A stretch of 46,172 nucleotides of DNA from Chromatiales bacterium (lineage in GTDB: Bacteria; Pseudomonadota; Gammaproteobacteria; Steroidobacterales; BM003): contig PKUM01000044.1 of NCBI GenBank assembly GCA_002868855.1, positions 1 to 46,172 on the forward strand, read 5' to 3'. Below, one piece after another: positions 35,031-43,551 of this stretch. The notes under the pieces were generated by a model. That model saw nothing but the letters and a program-made list of their open reading frames with translations. It was not told the origin of the DNA and searched no databases. Position 1 is the first letter of the stretch. Each line of letters opens with the position of its first letter. A program made the translations under genes and the position numbers.

Positions 35031-36656
35031 ATGAATGCGAACGAGCAGACGACTGGCAGCAAGGGTGCACCGGAAGACCCCTGGCAGAGGTTTCAGGACT
35101 GGCTGTATGTGAATACGGACCTGGGGTTTTATCTCGATCTCAGCCGGATGAACCTCGCCGCAGGCATCATCGACACGCTGAAGCCGCAATTCGACCGAGC
35201 GTTCGCAGCGATGGCCGAACTGGAGTCAGGGGCAATTGCCAATCCGGATGAGCAACGCATGGTCGGCCATTACTGGTTACGGCGCCCCGAACTCGCACCC
35301 GACGAGGAACTCGGTAACGCAATCCGCGACGACATCGGGCGGGTAAAGGAATTTGCCCGGTCGGTGCTGGACGGCGTGACCGCCAGCCCTTCCGGGGATC
35401 CTTTCCGCCACGTGCTTGTGCTTGGGATTGGCGGCTCGGCACTAGGCCCGCAGTTCGTCGCCGATGCGCTTGCGCCCGTCAATCCGCCCCTGAGCATTGC
35501 GTTTCTGGATAATACGGATCCTGACGGATTCGATCGCGTGCTGACCGGGCTTGGCGACGAACTTGCCGTGACCCTGGTCATCGTGATCAGCAAGTCCGGC
35601 GGTACCGCGGAGACCCGTAACGCGATGATCGAAACCGGCGCCGCATATGCGGCGCTCGGCCTCGACTTCGCCGGCCATGCGGTTGCCGTTACTCAGCCGG
35701 ACAGCAAACTGGATCGGCTTGCAGTCGAGCAGGGCTGGCTGGGCCGATTTGCAATGTATGACTGGATTGGAGGCCGTACCTCCGAGACATCGGTTGTGGG
35801 CCTGTTGCCCGCGGCGTTGCAGAATATCGATATTGATGGGTTGCTCGCCGGCGCGGCCACGATGGATGAGGCAACCCGGGTCGCAGAGGTACGCAATAAT
35901 CCGGCCGCACTGCTGGCGCTGGCATGGTACAGCGCCGGTGCCGGGCGCGGCGCAAAGGACATGGTCATTCTGCCGTACAAGGACCGGTTACTTCTCTTCA
36001 GCCGTTACCTGCAGCAGCTGATCATGGAGTCTCTGGGCAAGGCGCTCGATCTCGACGGTAACCGGGTACAGCAGGGACTCGCCGTATACGGCAACAAGGG
36101 TTCCACTGACCAGCATGCGTATGTGCAGCAGTTACGCGAAGGAATCGACAACTTCTTCGTGACCTTCATCGAGGTACTTCGCGATCGTTCCGGTTCCGAG
36201 GTCTGGGTTGAAGACGGTGTGACCGCGGGGGACCACCTGTCGGGATTTTTCCAGGGCACGCGTGCGGCGCTGGCTGAGAACGGTCGCGAGTCGTTGACGA
36301 TTACCGTTGACGAATTGTCGGCAAGATCCATAGGCGCGCTGATCGCGTTGTTTGAAAGAGCGGTCGGTTTTTATGCGACCCTGGTGAATATCAACGCCTA
36401 TCATCAGCCTGGTGTCGAGGCCGGCAAACTTGCGGCATCCGCGGTCCTCGACCTGCAGCGCAAGATATGTGACTGGCTGGAGGCAAACCCGTCGCCGCTG
36501 GGGATTGCCGATTTGGCGCAACGCCTCGCGGCGGAGCCGGAGACGGTTTACCTGACGCTGCGTCACCTCGCTGCAAACCGGCGCGACATCATGCTCGATG
36601 GGGATTTGAAGCAGCCGGCCGGACTCATGGTCAGGAGAGAAGCCAATGGCGATTGA
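35031..36656 (+). CDS. pgi: Glucose-6-phosphate isomerase
   Basis: [51 protein letters not shown]. Confidence 0.94.
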   Translation: MNANEQTTGSKGAPEDPWQRFQDWLYVNTDLGFYLDLSRMNLAAGIIDTLKPQFDRAFAAMAELESGAIANPDEQRMVGHYWLRRPELAPDEELGNAIRDDIGRVKEFARSVLDGVTASPSGDPFRHVLVLGIGGSALGPQFVADALAPVNPPLSIAFLDNTDPDGFDRVLTGLGDELAVTLVIVISKSGGTAETRNAMIETGAAYAALGLDFAGHAVAVTQPDSKLDRLAVEQGWLGRFAMYDWIGGRTSETSVVGLLPAALQNIDIDGLLAGAATMDEATRVAEVRNNPAALLALAWYSAGAGRGAKDMVILPYKDRLLLFSRYLQQLIMESLGKALDLDGNRVQQGLAVYGNKGSTDQHAYVQQLREGIDNFFVTFIEVLRDRSGSEVWVEDGVTAGDHLSGFFQGTRAALAENGRESLTITVDELSARSIGALIALFERAVGFYATLVNINAYHQPGVEAGKLAASAVLDLQRKICDWLEANPSPLGIADLAQRLAAEPETVYLTLRHLAANRRDIMLDGDLKQPAGLMVRREANGD

Positions 36657-38295
36657 GCCGCTCCCAATTCGGACTGTCGAGTCTCCGGGTTTTGACGATC
36701 AGCGTCCGGGGACGTCCGGCCTGCGCAAACGCGTGACGGTGTTTCAGGCGCCGCATTACCTCGAACATTTTGTGCAGTCGATTTTCGATTGCCTGCCGGA
36801 CCTGAACGGCAAGACCCTGGTACTCGGCGGTGACGGTCGGTTTTTCAACCGTGAGGCGATTCAGACCATCATACGCATGGCCGCAGCCAATGGCGTGGGT
36901 GGTCTTCTGATCGGTTGCGGCGGCCTGTTATCGACGCCCGCGGTTTCCTGCCTTATTCGAAAAACCGGCGCCCATGGCGGTATTGTTCTGTCCGCCAGTC
37001 ACAACCCCGGGGGACCGGATGGCGATTTCGGCATCAAGTATAACGTTGGCAATGGCGGTCCCGCGCCTGAACGACTAACCGACGCGATATTCGCCCGCAG
37101 TCGCGAGCTGTCCGCCTACCGAATCGTGGATTCACCCGACTTAGACATCGACAGACAGGGCGTTGACCGGGTCGGAGCAATGGAGATCCGGATTATTGAC
37201 CCGGTCACGGACTACGCGGCGCTGATGGAGACGATTTTCGACTTCGATCGCATTCGCGACCTCGTAACCGCTCCGGATTTTTCAATGATGATCGATACGA
37301 TGCATGCGATCACCGGTCCTTATGCAAGGGAGATTTTTGAGAATCGCCTCGGCGCGGCTCCGGGAACAGTCATCAATGCGATTCCGAAACCGGATTTTGG
37401 CGGTCAGCATCCCGATCCGAACCTCACGCATGCGCGCGCCCTTGCAGCGGCAATGTTTGGGCCGTCGCCGCCGTCATTCGGGGCGGCGTCCGATGGTGAC
37501 GGCGACCGAAATATGATTCTCGGGCCACGATTTTTTGTGACGCCCAGCGACTCTCTCGCTGCACTGGCGGCCAATGCCGAACTGGTGCCGGGTTACGCCG
37601 CAGGCATTGTCGGCGTCGCGCGTTCGATGCCCACGAGCAGGGCGGTGGATGCGGTAGCCCAGAGGCGAAAAATCCCGTGCTATGAAACGCCGACCGGCTG
37701 GAAATTCTTTGGTAATTTGCTGGACGACGGGCGCATCAGTTTGTGCGGCGAGGAGAGCTTCGGAACCAGCTCCGATCACCTCCGCGAGAAGGATGGCCTT
37801 TGGGCCATGCTGTTCTGGCTCAACATTCTTGCGGTACGCGGTATCGGTATCGCGGAAATCATGCGTGAACACTGGCGCGAATTTGGCCGCTGTTACTATG
37901 CCAGACACGACTACGAATCGATCGACGCGGCGGCCGCCGGCCGCCTGATTGAGCGATTGCGCGCGCGGATTCCGGCACTGGCGGGTTCGCAGCTCGGAGA
38001 TTTTACCGTGACTCTCGCCGACGATTTCTGTTATGCCGACCCGGTCGATAACAGCCGCAGCGAGCACCAGGGCATACGTGTCGTTTTTGGTGACGACGCG
38101 AGAATTGTGTTTCGCCTCTCCGGGACGGGAACTGCGGGTGCGACCTTGCGCGTGTACTACGAGCGCCTGGAGGTACGTCCGCAAAATCAGGACGAGGACG
38201 TGCATCGAGTGCTTGCGCAGTTGTATGCGATTGCCGAATCGCTCGCCGCGATACGTGAGCACAGCGGGCGCGACCAGCCGAGCCTGATCACCTGA
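36646..38295 (+). CDS. pgm: Phosphoglucomutase (alpha-D-glucose phosphate-specific)
   Basis: [67 protein letters not shown]. 11-bp overlap with pgi. Confidence 0.95.
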   Translation: MAIEPLPIRTVESPGFDDQRPGTSGLRKRVTVFQAPHYLEHFVQSIFDCLPDLNGKTLVLGGDGRFFNREAIQTIIRMAAANGVGGLLIGCGGLLSTPAVSCLIRKTGAHGGIVLSASHNPGGPDGDFGIKYNVGNGGPAPERLTDAIFARSRELSAYRIVDSPDLDIDRQGVDRVGAMEIRIIDPVTDYAALMETIFDFDRIRDLVTAPDFSMMIDTMHAITGPYAREIFENRLGAAPGTVINAIPKPDFGGQHPDPNLTHARALAAAMFGPSPPSFGAASDGDGDRNMILGPRFFVTPSDSLAALAANAELVPGYAAGIVGVARSMPTSRAVDAVAQRRKIPCYETPTGWKFFGNLLDDGRISLCGEESFGTSSDHLREKDGLWAMLFWLNILAVRGIGIAEIMREHWREFGRCYYARHDYESIDAAAAGRLIERLRARIPALAGSQLGDFTVTLADDFCYADPVDNSRSEHQGIRVVFGDDARIVFRLSGTGTAGATLRVYYERLEVRPQNQDEDVHRVLAQLYAIAESLAAIREHSGRDQPSLIT

Positions 38296-38305
38296 TCAGG
38301 GCGCT

Positions 38306-40381
38306 GTGAGTATGTCGAGCGGTTATCTGGTATCGCCGGGAAACAGGTTGCCGCCAGGGGCAACGGCTGATGCCGGAGGAGTGAATTTCTCTGTTTTCAG
38401 CCGCGACGCCACGGCCATGCAACTGTGTTTGTATGAGCGTGCGGACAGCGAAAATCCGTTTCAGATACTCGATCTCGACCCGGCGCTCCATCGCACGTTT
38501 TTTTTCTGGCACATCTACGTCGAGCGGCTTCCGGTCGGTACGTACTATACCTGGCGATGCGACGGCCCGTACGGTGACAGCGACAATGGATTTCGTTTCG
38601 ACTCGCGGCGCGAACTGGTCGATCCCTGGGCGCGTGAAATAAGCGATGCAATGTACGATCGTCAGGCTGTGTCGGAAGGCCAATCGGCAGCTTCGATTCG
38701 GGCAATCGTCGTTGAGCCGGGTTATGACTGGAGCGGCGATGTACCGCTTGACCGGCCGATGCAGGATACGATCATTTACGAGTTGCATGTGGCCGGATTT
38801 ACCCGGGATCCTTCGTCCGCGGTTGCGCATCCTGGCACGTTCGAGGCGCTGATCGAGAAAACCGATTACCTGCGCGATCTGGGCGTCACGGATGTTCAGC
38901 TCATGCCGGTTATGGCTTTCGACGAGCAGGACATGCCACCCGGCACCGCGGCATTGGGACTTAAAAACTTCTGGGGATACAGTACACACAGTTTTTTTGC
39001 GCCGCATCCCGGCTATTGCAAAAACGCCAACCGTGGCGGGCAACGCGCGGAATTTCGCGACATGGTCCGCGCCCTGCACCAGCAGGAACTGGGAGTCATT
39101 CTCGATGTGGTTTTCAACCACACCGCAGAGGGTGGCGAGAGCGGCCCGATATTGAATTTCAAGGGCCTCGGCAACGACATTTTCTATCACCTCGACCCTC
39201 ATGACCGGCGCCGCTATCGCGATTTCACCGGCTGCGGCAACACAGTCAATTGCAACCATCCGCTGGTTGCCAACTTCATCGACAACTGCCTCGAATACTG
39301 GGTCCGGGAAATGCATGTCGATGGTTTTCGTTTCGACCTGGCTAGTGTTCTCGGCCGCGGCGAGAACGGCGAACCGATGTATCACGCGCCGGTGTTGTGG
39401 AACATTGAATTTTCGGCGGCGCTGTCGCGAACCCGGTTGATTGCAGAGGCGTGGGACGCGGGCGGCCTCTACCAGGTGGGCGACTTTCCCGGTTTGCGCT
39501 GGGCCGAGCTGAACGGCAGGTACCGTGACGTTTTGCGCCGCTTCGTCGCGGGCGAGCCGGGGCTGGTCAGCGAGCTTGCCACGAGGATTACCGGCAGCAG
39601 TGACCTCTATGCCCGGTCCGGAAGGCTTCCGATCAACAGCGTGAATTTCGTGACCTGTCACGACGGGTTCACGCTGTGGGATCTGGTGAGATTCGAGCAC
39701 AAGCACAATGCTGCCAATGGCGAACAAAATCGCGATGGCAACGATGCCAATTACAGCTGGAATTGCGGTGTCGAGGGGCAGAGCGATGACCCTGCTATTG
39801 ACGCGCTACGCCGCCGCCAGGCCCGCAATCTCGTCGCGCTGCTGTTTTTGAGCCAGGGGGTTCCGTTGCTTTTGTCGGGCGATGAGGTACTGCGCAGCCA
39901 GGGCGGCAATAACAACGTTTGGTGTCAGGACAATGCGCTGGGGTGGTTCGACTGGAGCCTGGTCGAGAAAAACGCGGACATGCTCGGTTTCGTAAAAACC
40001 ATGATCGGTTTGCGAAAGCGCCATCCCAGCCTCAGGCGCGCGCGCTTTCTGAGTGGTGACAGGGTCGGGCCTTTGCATATCCCGGACATTGGCTGGCACG
40101 GCGTGCGTCTCGACCATCCGCCGTGGCATGACACGGCGGCGCGTCACCTGGCGTATACCCTTGCGCCCGGGGCGCCGGGAGAGTCAGCGCTCCATGTGTT
40201 GATCAACATGGAAGACGTGCCTTTGCGCTTCGAGTTGCCGCGGTTTTCAGGTCTGCGCTGGATTGTCGTTGTCGATTCCGGTTCCGGGTGCGTGGCGTCA
40301 GCCACGCAGTGCGCGGTCGCAGAAGGCGGAATCGATGTTCTGGCGCGGACTATCGTCGTTTTGGAGTCAGTAACTCGTTGA
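38306..40381 (+). CDS. glgX: Glycogen debranching enzyme GlgX-like (GH13 isoamylase family)
   Basis: FWGYSTHSFFAPHPGYCK; VILDVVFNHTAEG; DGFRFDLASVLGR; RLIAEAWDAGGLYQVG; NFVTCHDGFTLWDLV; LLSGDEVLRSQGGNNNVWCQDN. GTG at 38306 or ATG at 38312. Confidence 0.95.
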   Translation: MSMSSGYLVSPGNRLPPGATADAGGVNFSVFSRDATAMQLCLYERADSENPFQILDLDPALHRTFFFWHIYVERLPVGTYYTWRCDGPYGDSDNGFRFDSRRELVDPWAREISDAMYDRQAVSEGQSAASIRAIVVEPGYDWSGDVPLDRPMQDTIIYELHVAGFTRDPSSAVAHPGTFEALIEKTDYLRDLGVTDVQLMPVMAFDEQDMPPGTAALGLKNFWGYSTHSFFAPHPGYCKNANRGGQRAEFRDMVRALHQQELGVILDVVFNHTAEGGESGPILNFKGLGNDIFYHLDPHDRRRYRDFTGCGNTVNCNHPLVANFIDNCLEYWVREMHVDGFRFDLASVLGRGENGEPMYHAPVLWNIEFSAALSRTRLIAEAWDAGGLYQVGDFPGLRWAELNGRYRDVLRRFVAGEPGLVSELATRITGSSDLYARSGRLPINSVNFVTCHDGFTLWDLVRFEHKHNAANGEQNRDGNDANYSWNCGVEGQSDDPAIDALRRRQARNLVALLFLSQGVPLLLSGDEVLRSQGGNNNVWCQDNALGWFDWSLVEKNADMLGFVKTMIGLRKRHPSLRRARFLSGDRVGPLHIPDIGWHGVRLDHPPWHDTAARHLAYTLAPGAPGESALHVLINMEDVPLRFELPRFSGLRWIVVVDSGSGCVASATQCAVAEGGIDVLARTIVVLESVTR

Positions 40382-40449
40382 AATAATTATTCAATTTTGC
40401 GATTCATGTGCTTTGTATAGCTTTTGTCAGTAAAAATCAAAACAAAAGC

Positions 40450-40628
40450 TTGACAAGATATTTAGATTAAGTCTTAATTAGGTCGCAGACTCGAAATCGT
40501 TCGGTGGCACTACACAGGGAAGTACCATCCGGCGTTTTCTCGTCCAGCGATGCCCCACAAGGCTCAGTGCCCCCCCCTTCGGAGCCTTGTACACGCCCGG
40601 CGGCCGCAAGGCCGCCGGGTTTCTTTTT
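40450..40628 (+). ncRNA. Candidate promoter plus intergenic sRNA ending in an intrinsic terminator
   Basis: TTGACA at 40450-40455, 17-bp spacer, CTTAAT at 40473-40478; then about 145 nt with hairpin CAAGGCTC...GAGCCTTG enclosing a run of eight C, ending in the terminator at 40596-40628. No convincing ORF. Confidence 0.4.
40596..40628 (+). terminator. Strong Rho-independent terminator
   Basis: CCCGGCGGCC-GCAA-GGCCGCCGGG then TTTCTTTTT: perfect 10-bp stem with tetraloop and T-rich tail on the + strand only. Confidence 0.93.
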
Positions 40629-40642
40629 GGCCGGTGAGCCGG

Positions 40643-42697
40643 TCAGGAAACGGCGAAAAGCGCCCGATGACGGCCGCTCCCGTCCTTGTCTCCGCGCAGT
40701 AGTTCGAGATACTCGTCGGCCGTCAGCGGGCCGCCGAGTAGATGTCCCTGGACGTAATGGCAGTGGTTTTGGCGGAGAAAATTCAGCTGCCCTTCCGTTT
40801 CCACGCCTTCGGCGACGACATCCATGTTCAGGGTGCGTCCCATTTCGATGATCGTGCTGACAATGGTCGCGTCGTCGCGATCGATGTCGGCATCGCGGAC
40901 AAAAGACCGGTCAATCTTCAACGTGTTGATCGGAAAACGCTGGAGCGACGAAAGCGAAGAGTAACCGGTGCCGAAATCGTCAATGGCCAGGTTGACGCCC
41001 ATTGCGTAGAACTCGTTCAAAACCTCGACCGTCGTTGTGGGGTCCTCCATCAAAGTCGATTCAGTGATTTCGAACTCGATACAGGTCGGGGAGATTTCGT
41101 ATTCACGGAAGCGTTGTCGAACGCGTTGGGTCAAGTCCTTCTGCCGCATCTGACGCAGCGACAGATTGACGGCAATCTGCCCCGGATCGATGTCGGCCTT
41201 CTGCCACGCGCGATAGTCTTCGCAAACCTGCTTCAGGACCCAGTCCCCGAGTTCCAGGATGACACTGGACTCCTCGGCCAACGGAATGAATTCGGTAGGC
41301 GAAACCTCGCCACGGCCCGGAAGTTTCCAGCGCAGCAACGCTTCGGCGCCGACTACTCGGCCGTCACGGATATCGAGTTTTGGCTGGTAGCGTAACAGGA
41401 ACTCGCCGCGCTCGATCGCGCGCTGCAATTTGCTCTTGAGCATAAGCAGTTCGACCGTCGCCACGTTCATTTCCGGGCGGTAGAACTCAATGCTGTTGCC
41501 GCCATCGTGTTTGGCGTTGTACATCGCGGCGTCCGCATTGCGGATCAGGTCGATAACGTTGCCTGCATCATCCGGCGCAAATGCGATTCCGACGCTGGCC
41601 GAAAGAAAAATCTCCAGATGTTCGTAGAAATAGGTGTTGCTCAATTGTTCCTGAACGGTTGTTGCAATCTCCGTCAACTGCTCCCGGCCGCTCGCGAGGT
41701 CCCCGACGTCACTGATCATTACACCGAATTCGTCACCGGCGAGTCGTCCGACCACGGCACCTTCAGGCAGACATTCGGCGAGTCTTTCCGCCGCGGTTTC
41801 GAGGCAGCGGTCACCGGCGACATGGCCAAAGGTGTCGTTGACCTCTTTAAACCGGTCAAGGTCAATATAGAGCAATGCGGTGCGCGACCCATTCTTGCGC
41901 CCGCGTGCCAACCCGCGCTGCAGCAAGTGCTGAAACTGCATGCGGTTTGGGACCCGCGTCAGCGCATCGAAACGTGCGAGATAGCGGATGCGGCGTTCCG
42001 CCCGTTTGCGCTCGCTGATGTTGCGTGCCACCAGCACGAACCCTTCAGGGCCCGACCGGCCGTCACTGATGGCCGCACTGGTGTAGGACACCGGGACCTC
42101 CTGACCGTCGGCCGCAATCATCACGGTCTCTCCGCCGCTACCGGCGAGGTCGTCCATCGAAATTCCGGGGCGCACACTTTCCGCAAACAACTCCCACAGC
42201 AGCTTGCCTTTAAGGTCGGCGGGATCGCTGCCGAGCAGTCGGGCGGCGGCTCGGTTGCTGCGCTTAACGACACCGTCGAGGTCGGAAACAATTACCGCCT
42301 CGCTCATGCTGTCGATGAGTTCGTAGAGATAGTCGCGCGATTTTGTCGCCACCCGCAGCTGAGCACGCAGCGTATCCATGGCTTCCGCGATCCGCGTCAA
42401 CGTCTGCGGCTGGTCTGTCGGTATTGGCGTTTCAAGATCGCCGGCAGTCGCATTCTCGGCTGCCGCAGTGAGCGATTCGAGCGGCACGATCTCGCGGCGT
42501 GCCAGTTCCCGGGCAGCCGCAACGCAGACCGCAACAAATAGCGTCGTCAGGAACAACAGCGAAATCAGCGTGACGGCGACGCCGGGCCGGATGTCACCCG
42601 CAGCGAGCCACACGAGAACCGTCATCGCCAAAGCGAGCGCAACACTCGCTGCGGTCACGACGATTACAAATCGGTTGCGTTGACGGCTCGTTGTCAT
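40643..42697 (-). CDS. Membrane PAS-GGDEF-EAL protein (c-di-GMP turnover)
   Basis: Two N-terminal TM segments, HAMP-like region, PAS (DSMSEAVIVSDLDGVVKRSNRAAARLLG), RLAGDEFGVMI, GAEALLRW, FEITESTLM, IDDFGTGYSSL, EGVETEGQ. Confidence 0.94.
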   Translation of the reverse strand: MTTSRQRNRFVIVVTAASVALALAMTVLVWLAAGDIRPGVAVTLISLLFLTTLFVAVCVAAARELARREIVPLESLTAAAENATAGDLETPIPTDQPQTLTRIAEAMDTLRAQLRVATKSRDYLYELIDSMSEAVIVSDLDGVVKRSNRAAARLLGSDPADLKGKLLWELFAESVRPGISMDDLAGSGGETVMIAADGQEVPVSYTSAAISDGRSGPEGFVLVARNISERKRAERRIRYLARFDALTRVPNRMQFQHLLQRGLARGRKNGSRTALLYIDLDRFKEVNDTFGHVAGDRCLETAAERLAECLPEGAVVGRLAGDEFGVMISDVGDLASGREQLTEIATTVQEQLSNTYFYEHLEIFLSASVGIAFAPDDAGNVIDLIRNADAAMYNAKHDGGNSIEFYRPEMNVATVELLMLKSKLQRAIERGEFLLRYQPKLDIRDGRVVGAEALLRWKLPGRGEVSPTEFIPLAEESSVILELGDWVLKQVCEDYRAWQKADIDPGQIAVNLSLRQMRQKDLTQRVRQRFREYEISPTCIEFEITESTLMEDPTTTVEVLNEFYAMGVNLAIDDFGTGYSSLSSLQRFPINTLKIDRSFVRDADIDRDDATIVSTIIEMGRTLNMDVVAEGVETEGQLNFLRQNHCHYVQGHLLGGPLTADEYLELLRGDKDGSGRHRALFAVS

Positions 42698-42877
42698 CGA
42701 ATCAGGCCGTTATCTGAGATTGAAAAAATCGCGCACACGAGGCGCGCGGAACACCTGTCCCAGACTGCAGGACCCGGCGGCGAACCGGTTCCATCTGAAA
42801 TGTTATCGGCCCATGCTTTCGGCTATGTCGTGGATCCGGTGCAGAACCCAAGTATAGATACGTGCCCCGGGACCTGC

Positions 42878-43477
42878 CTACTTTTGTTTCCAGCCGCCGC
42901 TGGAGTCCTGATACCACCAGCCCGACTCGAGTTTCGCTACGTTGCGCTCGGCAAAAGTACTGCGGATCTGGTTTTCCCACTCCGGGTGATTGTTCGCCCT
43001 GGCGATTTCCACGTAGAGAGCATTCCAGTCGGCGTTCTGATCGGCGACCAGTTTGAGTACACGGCTGCGCTCCGGCAGCGGGATCAGGTTGCGGTCGCGG
43101 ATCGCAACAGTTGCCTCGCGCGTCACTCCGATAGCGCCCGACTGGTAATACGGTTTGAGGTCCGAAAATCGTTTTTTCAACGAGGCCTCGAGGCTCCGGG
43201 TAGCGGGGCTGCTGGCATTAAAATCGACCTGTGCGTGGGCCGCCGGAACCACGAAGTCCAGCGCGCTCGCGGCGAGTGCGGCCAGCGTATGCCGCAGCCT
43301 GGCTGGTACGCCCAGCTCGGCGGCAGATTCTTCGCTGTTGTCGTTCGCCCCCCGCACCTCGTCAATGATGCGGTCAGCGGCTTCAGCCGCCTCGGCGGAC
43401 GGAAAATAGACGTTTATGGTGACGCACGCGGCAGTGGCGACAAGGGCGGTGCTGGCAAGGAGGAGAAGGCGACGCAT
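42878..43477 (-). CDS. YdbL/DUF1318 family putative lipoprotein
   Basis: ATG at 43477: MRRLLLLASTALVATAACVTINVYFPSAEAAEAADRIIDEVRG; C-terminal ALYVEIARANNHPEWENQIRSTFAERNVAKLESGWWYQDSSGGWKQK. The track ORF extends to 43747. Confidence 0.88.
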   Translation of the reverse strand: MRRLLLLASTALVATAACVTINVYFPSAEAAEAADRIIDEVRGANDNSEESAAELGVPARLRHTLAALAASALDFVVPAAHAQVDFNASSPATRSLEASLKKRFSDLKPYYQSGAIGVTREATVAIRDRNLIPLPERSRVLKLVADQNADWNALYVEIARANNHPEWENQIRSTFAERNVAKLESGWWYQDSSGGWKQK

Positions 43478-43551
43478 GACATTGCTCCGGAACTGAATCG
43501 TGGATGACGTTGATTTTATTGTGCAGAGTCTACCTGAATGGAAACTGAATT

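Noticed and set aside
34352-35062. 236-aa minus-strand ORF across the psp/pgi junction
   Set aside because: Antisense to PspC, the PspB-like gene and the pgi start; no coherent domain.
38288-39727. 479-aa minus-strand ORF opposite glgX
   Set aside because: Fully antisense to an unambiguous GlgX; composition (His/Arg/Val-rich, no recognisable domain) fits a GC-driven shadow ORF.
40596-40628. Bidirectional terminator serving the GGDEF-EAL gene as well
   Set aside because: On the minus strand the stem is followed by cgtgtacaagg rather than a T tract, so only the + strand terminator is supported.
40504-40851. 115-aa plus-strand ORF
   Set aside because: Reads straight through a perfect intrinsic terminator and into the antisense of the GGDEF-EAL gene; the region is better explained as a non-coding RNA or terminator.
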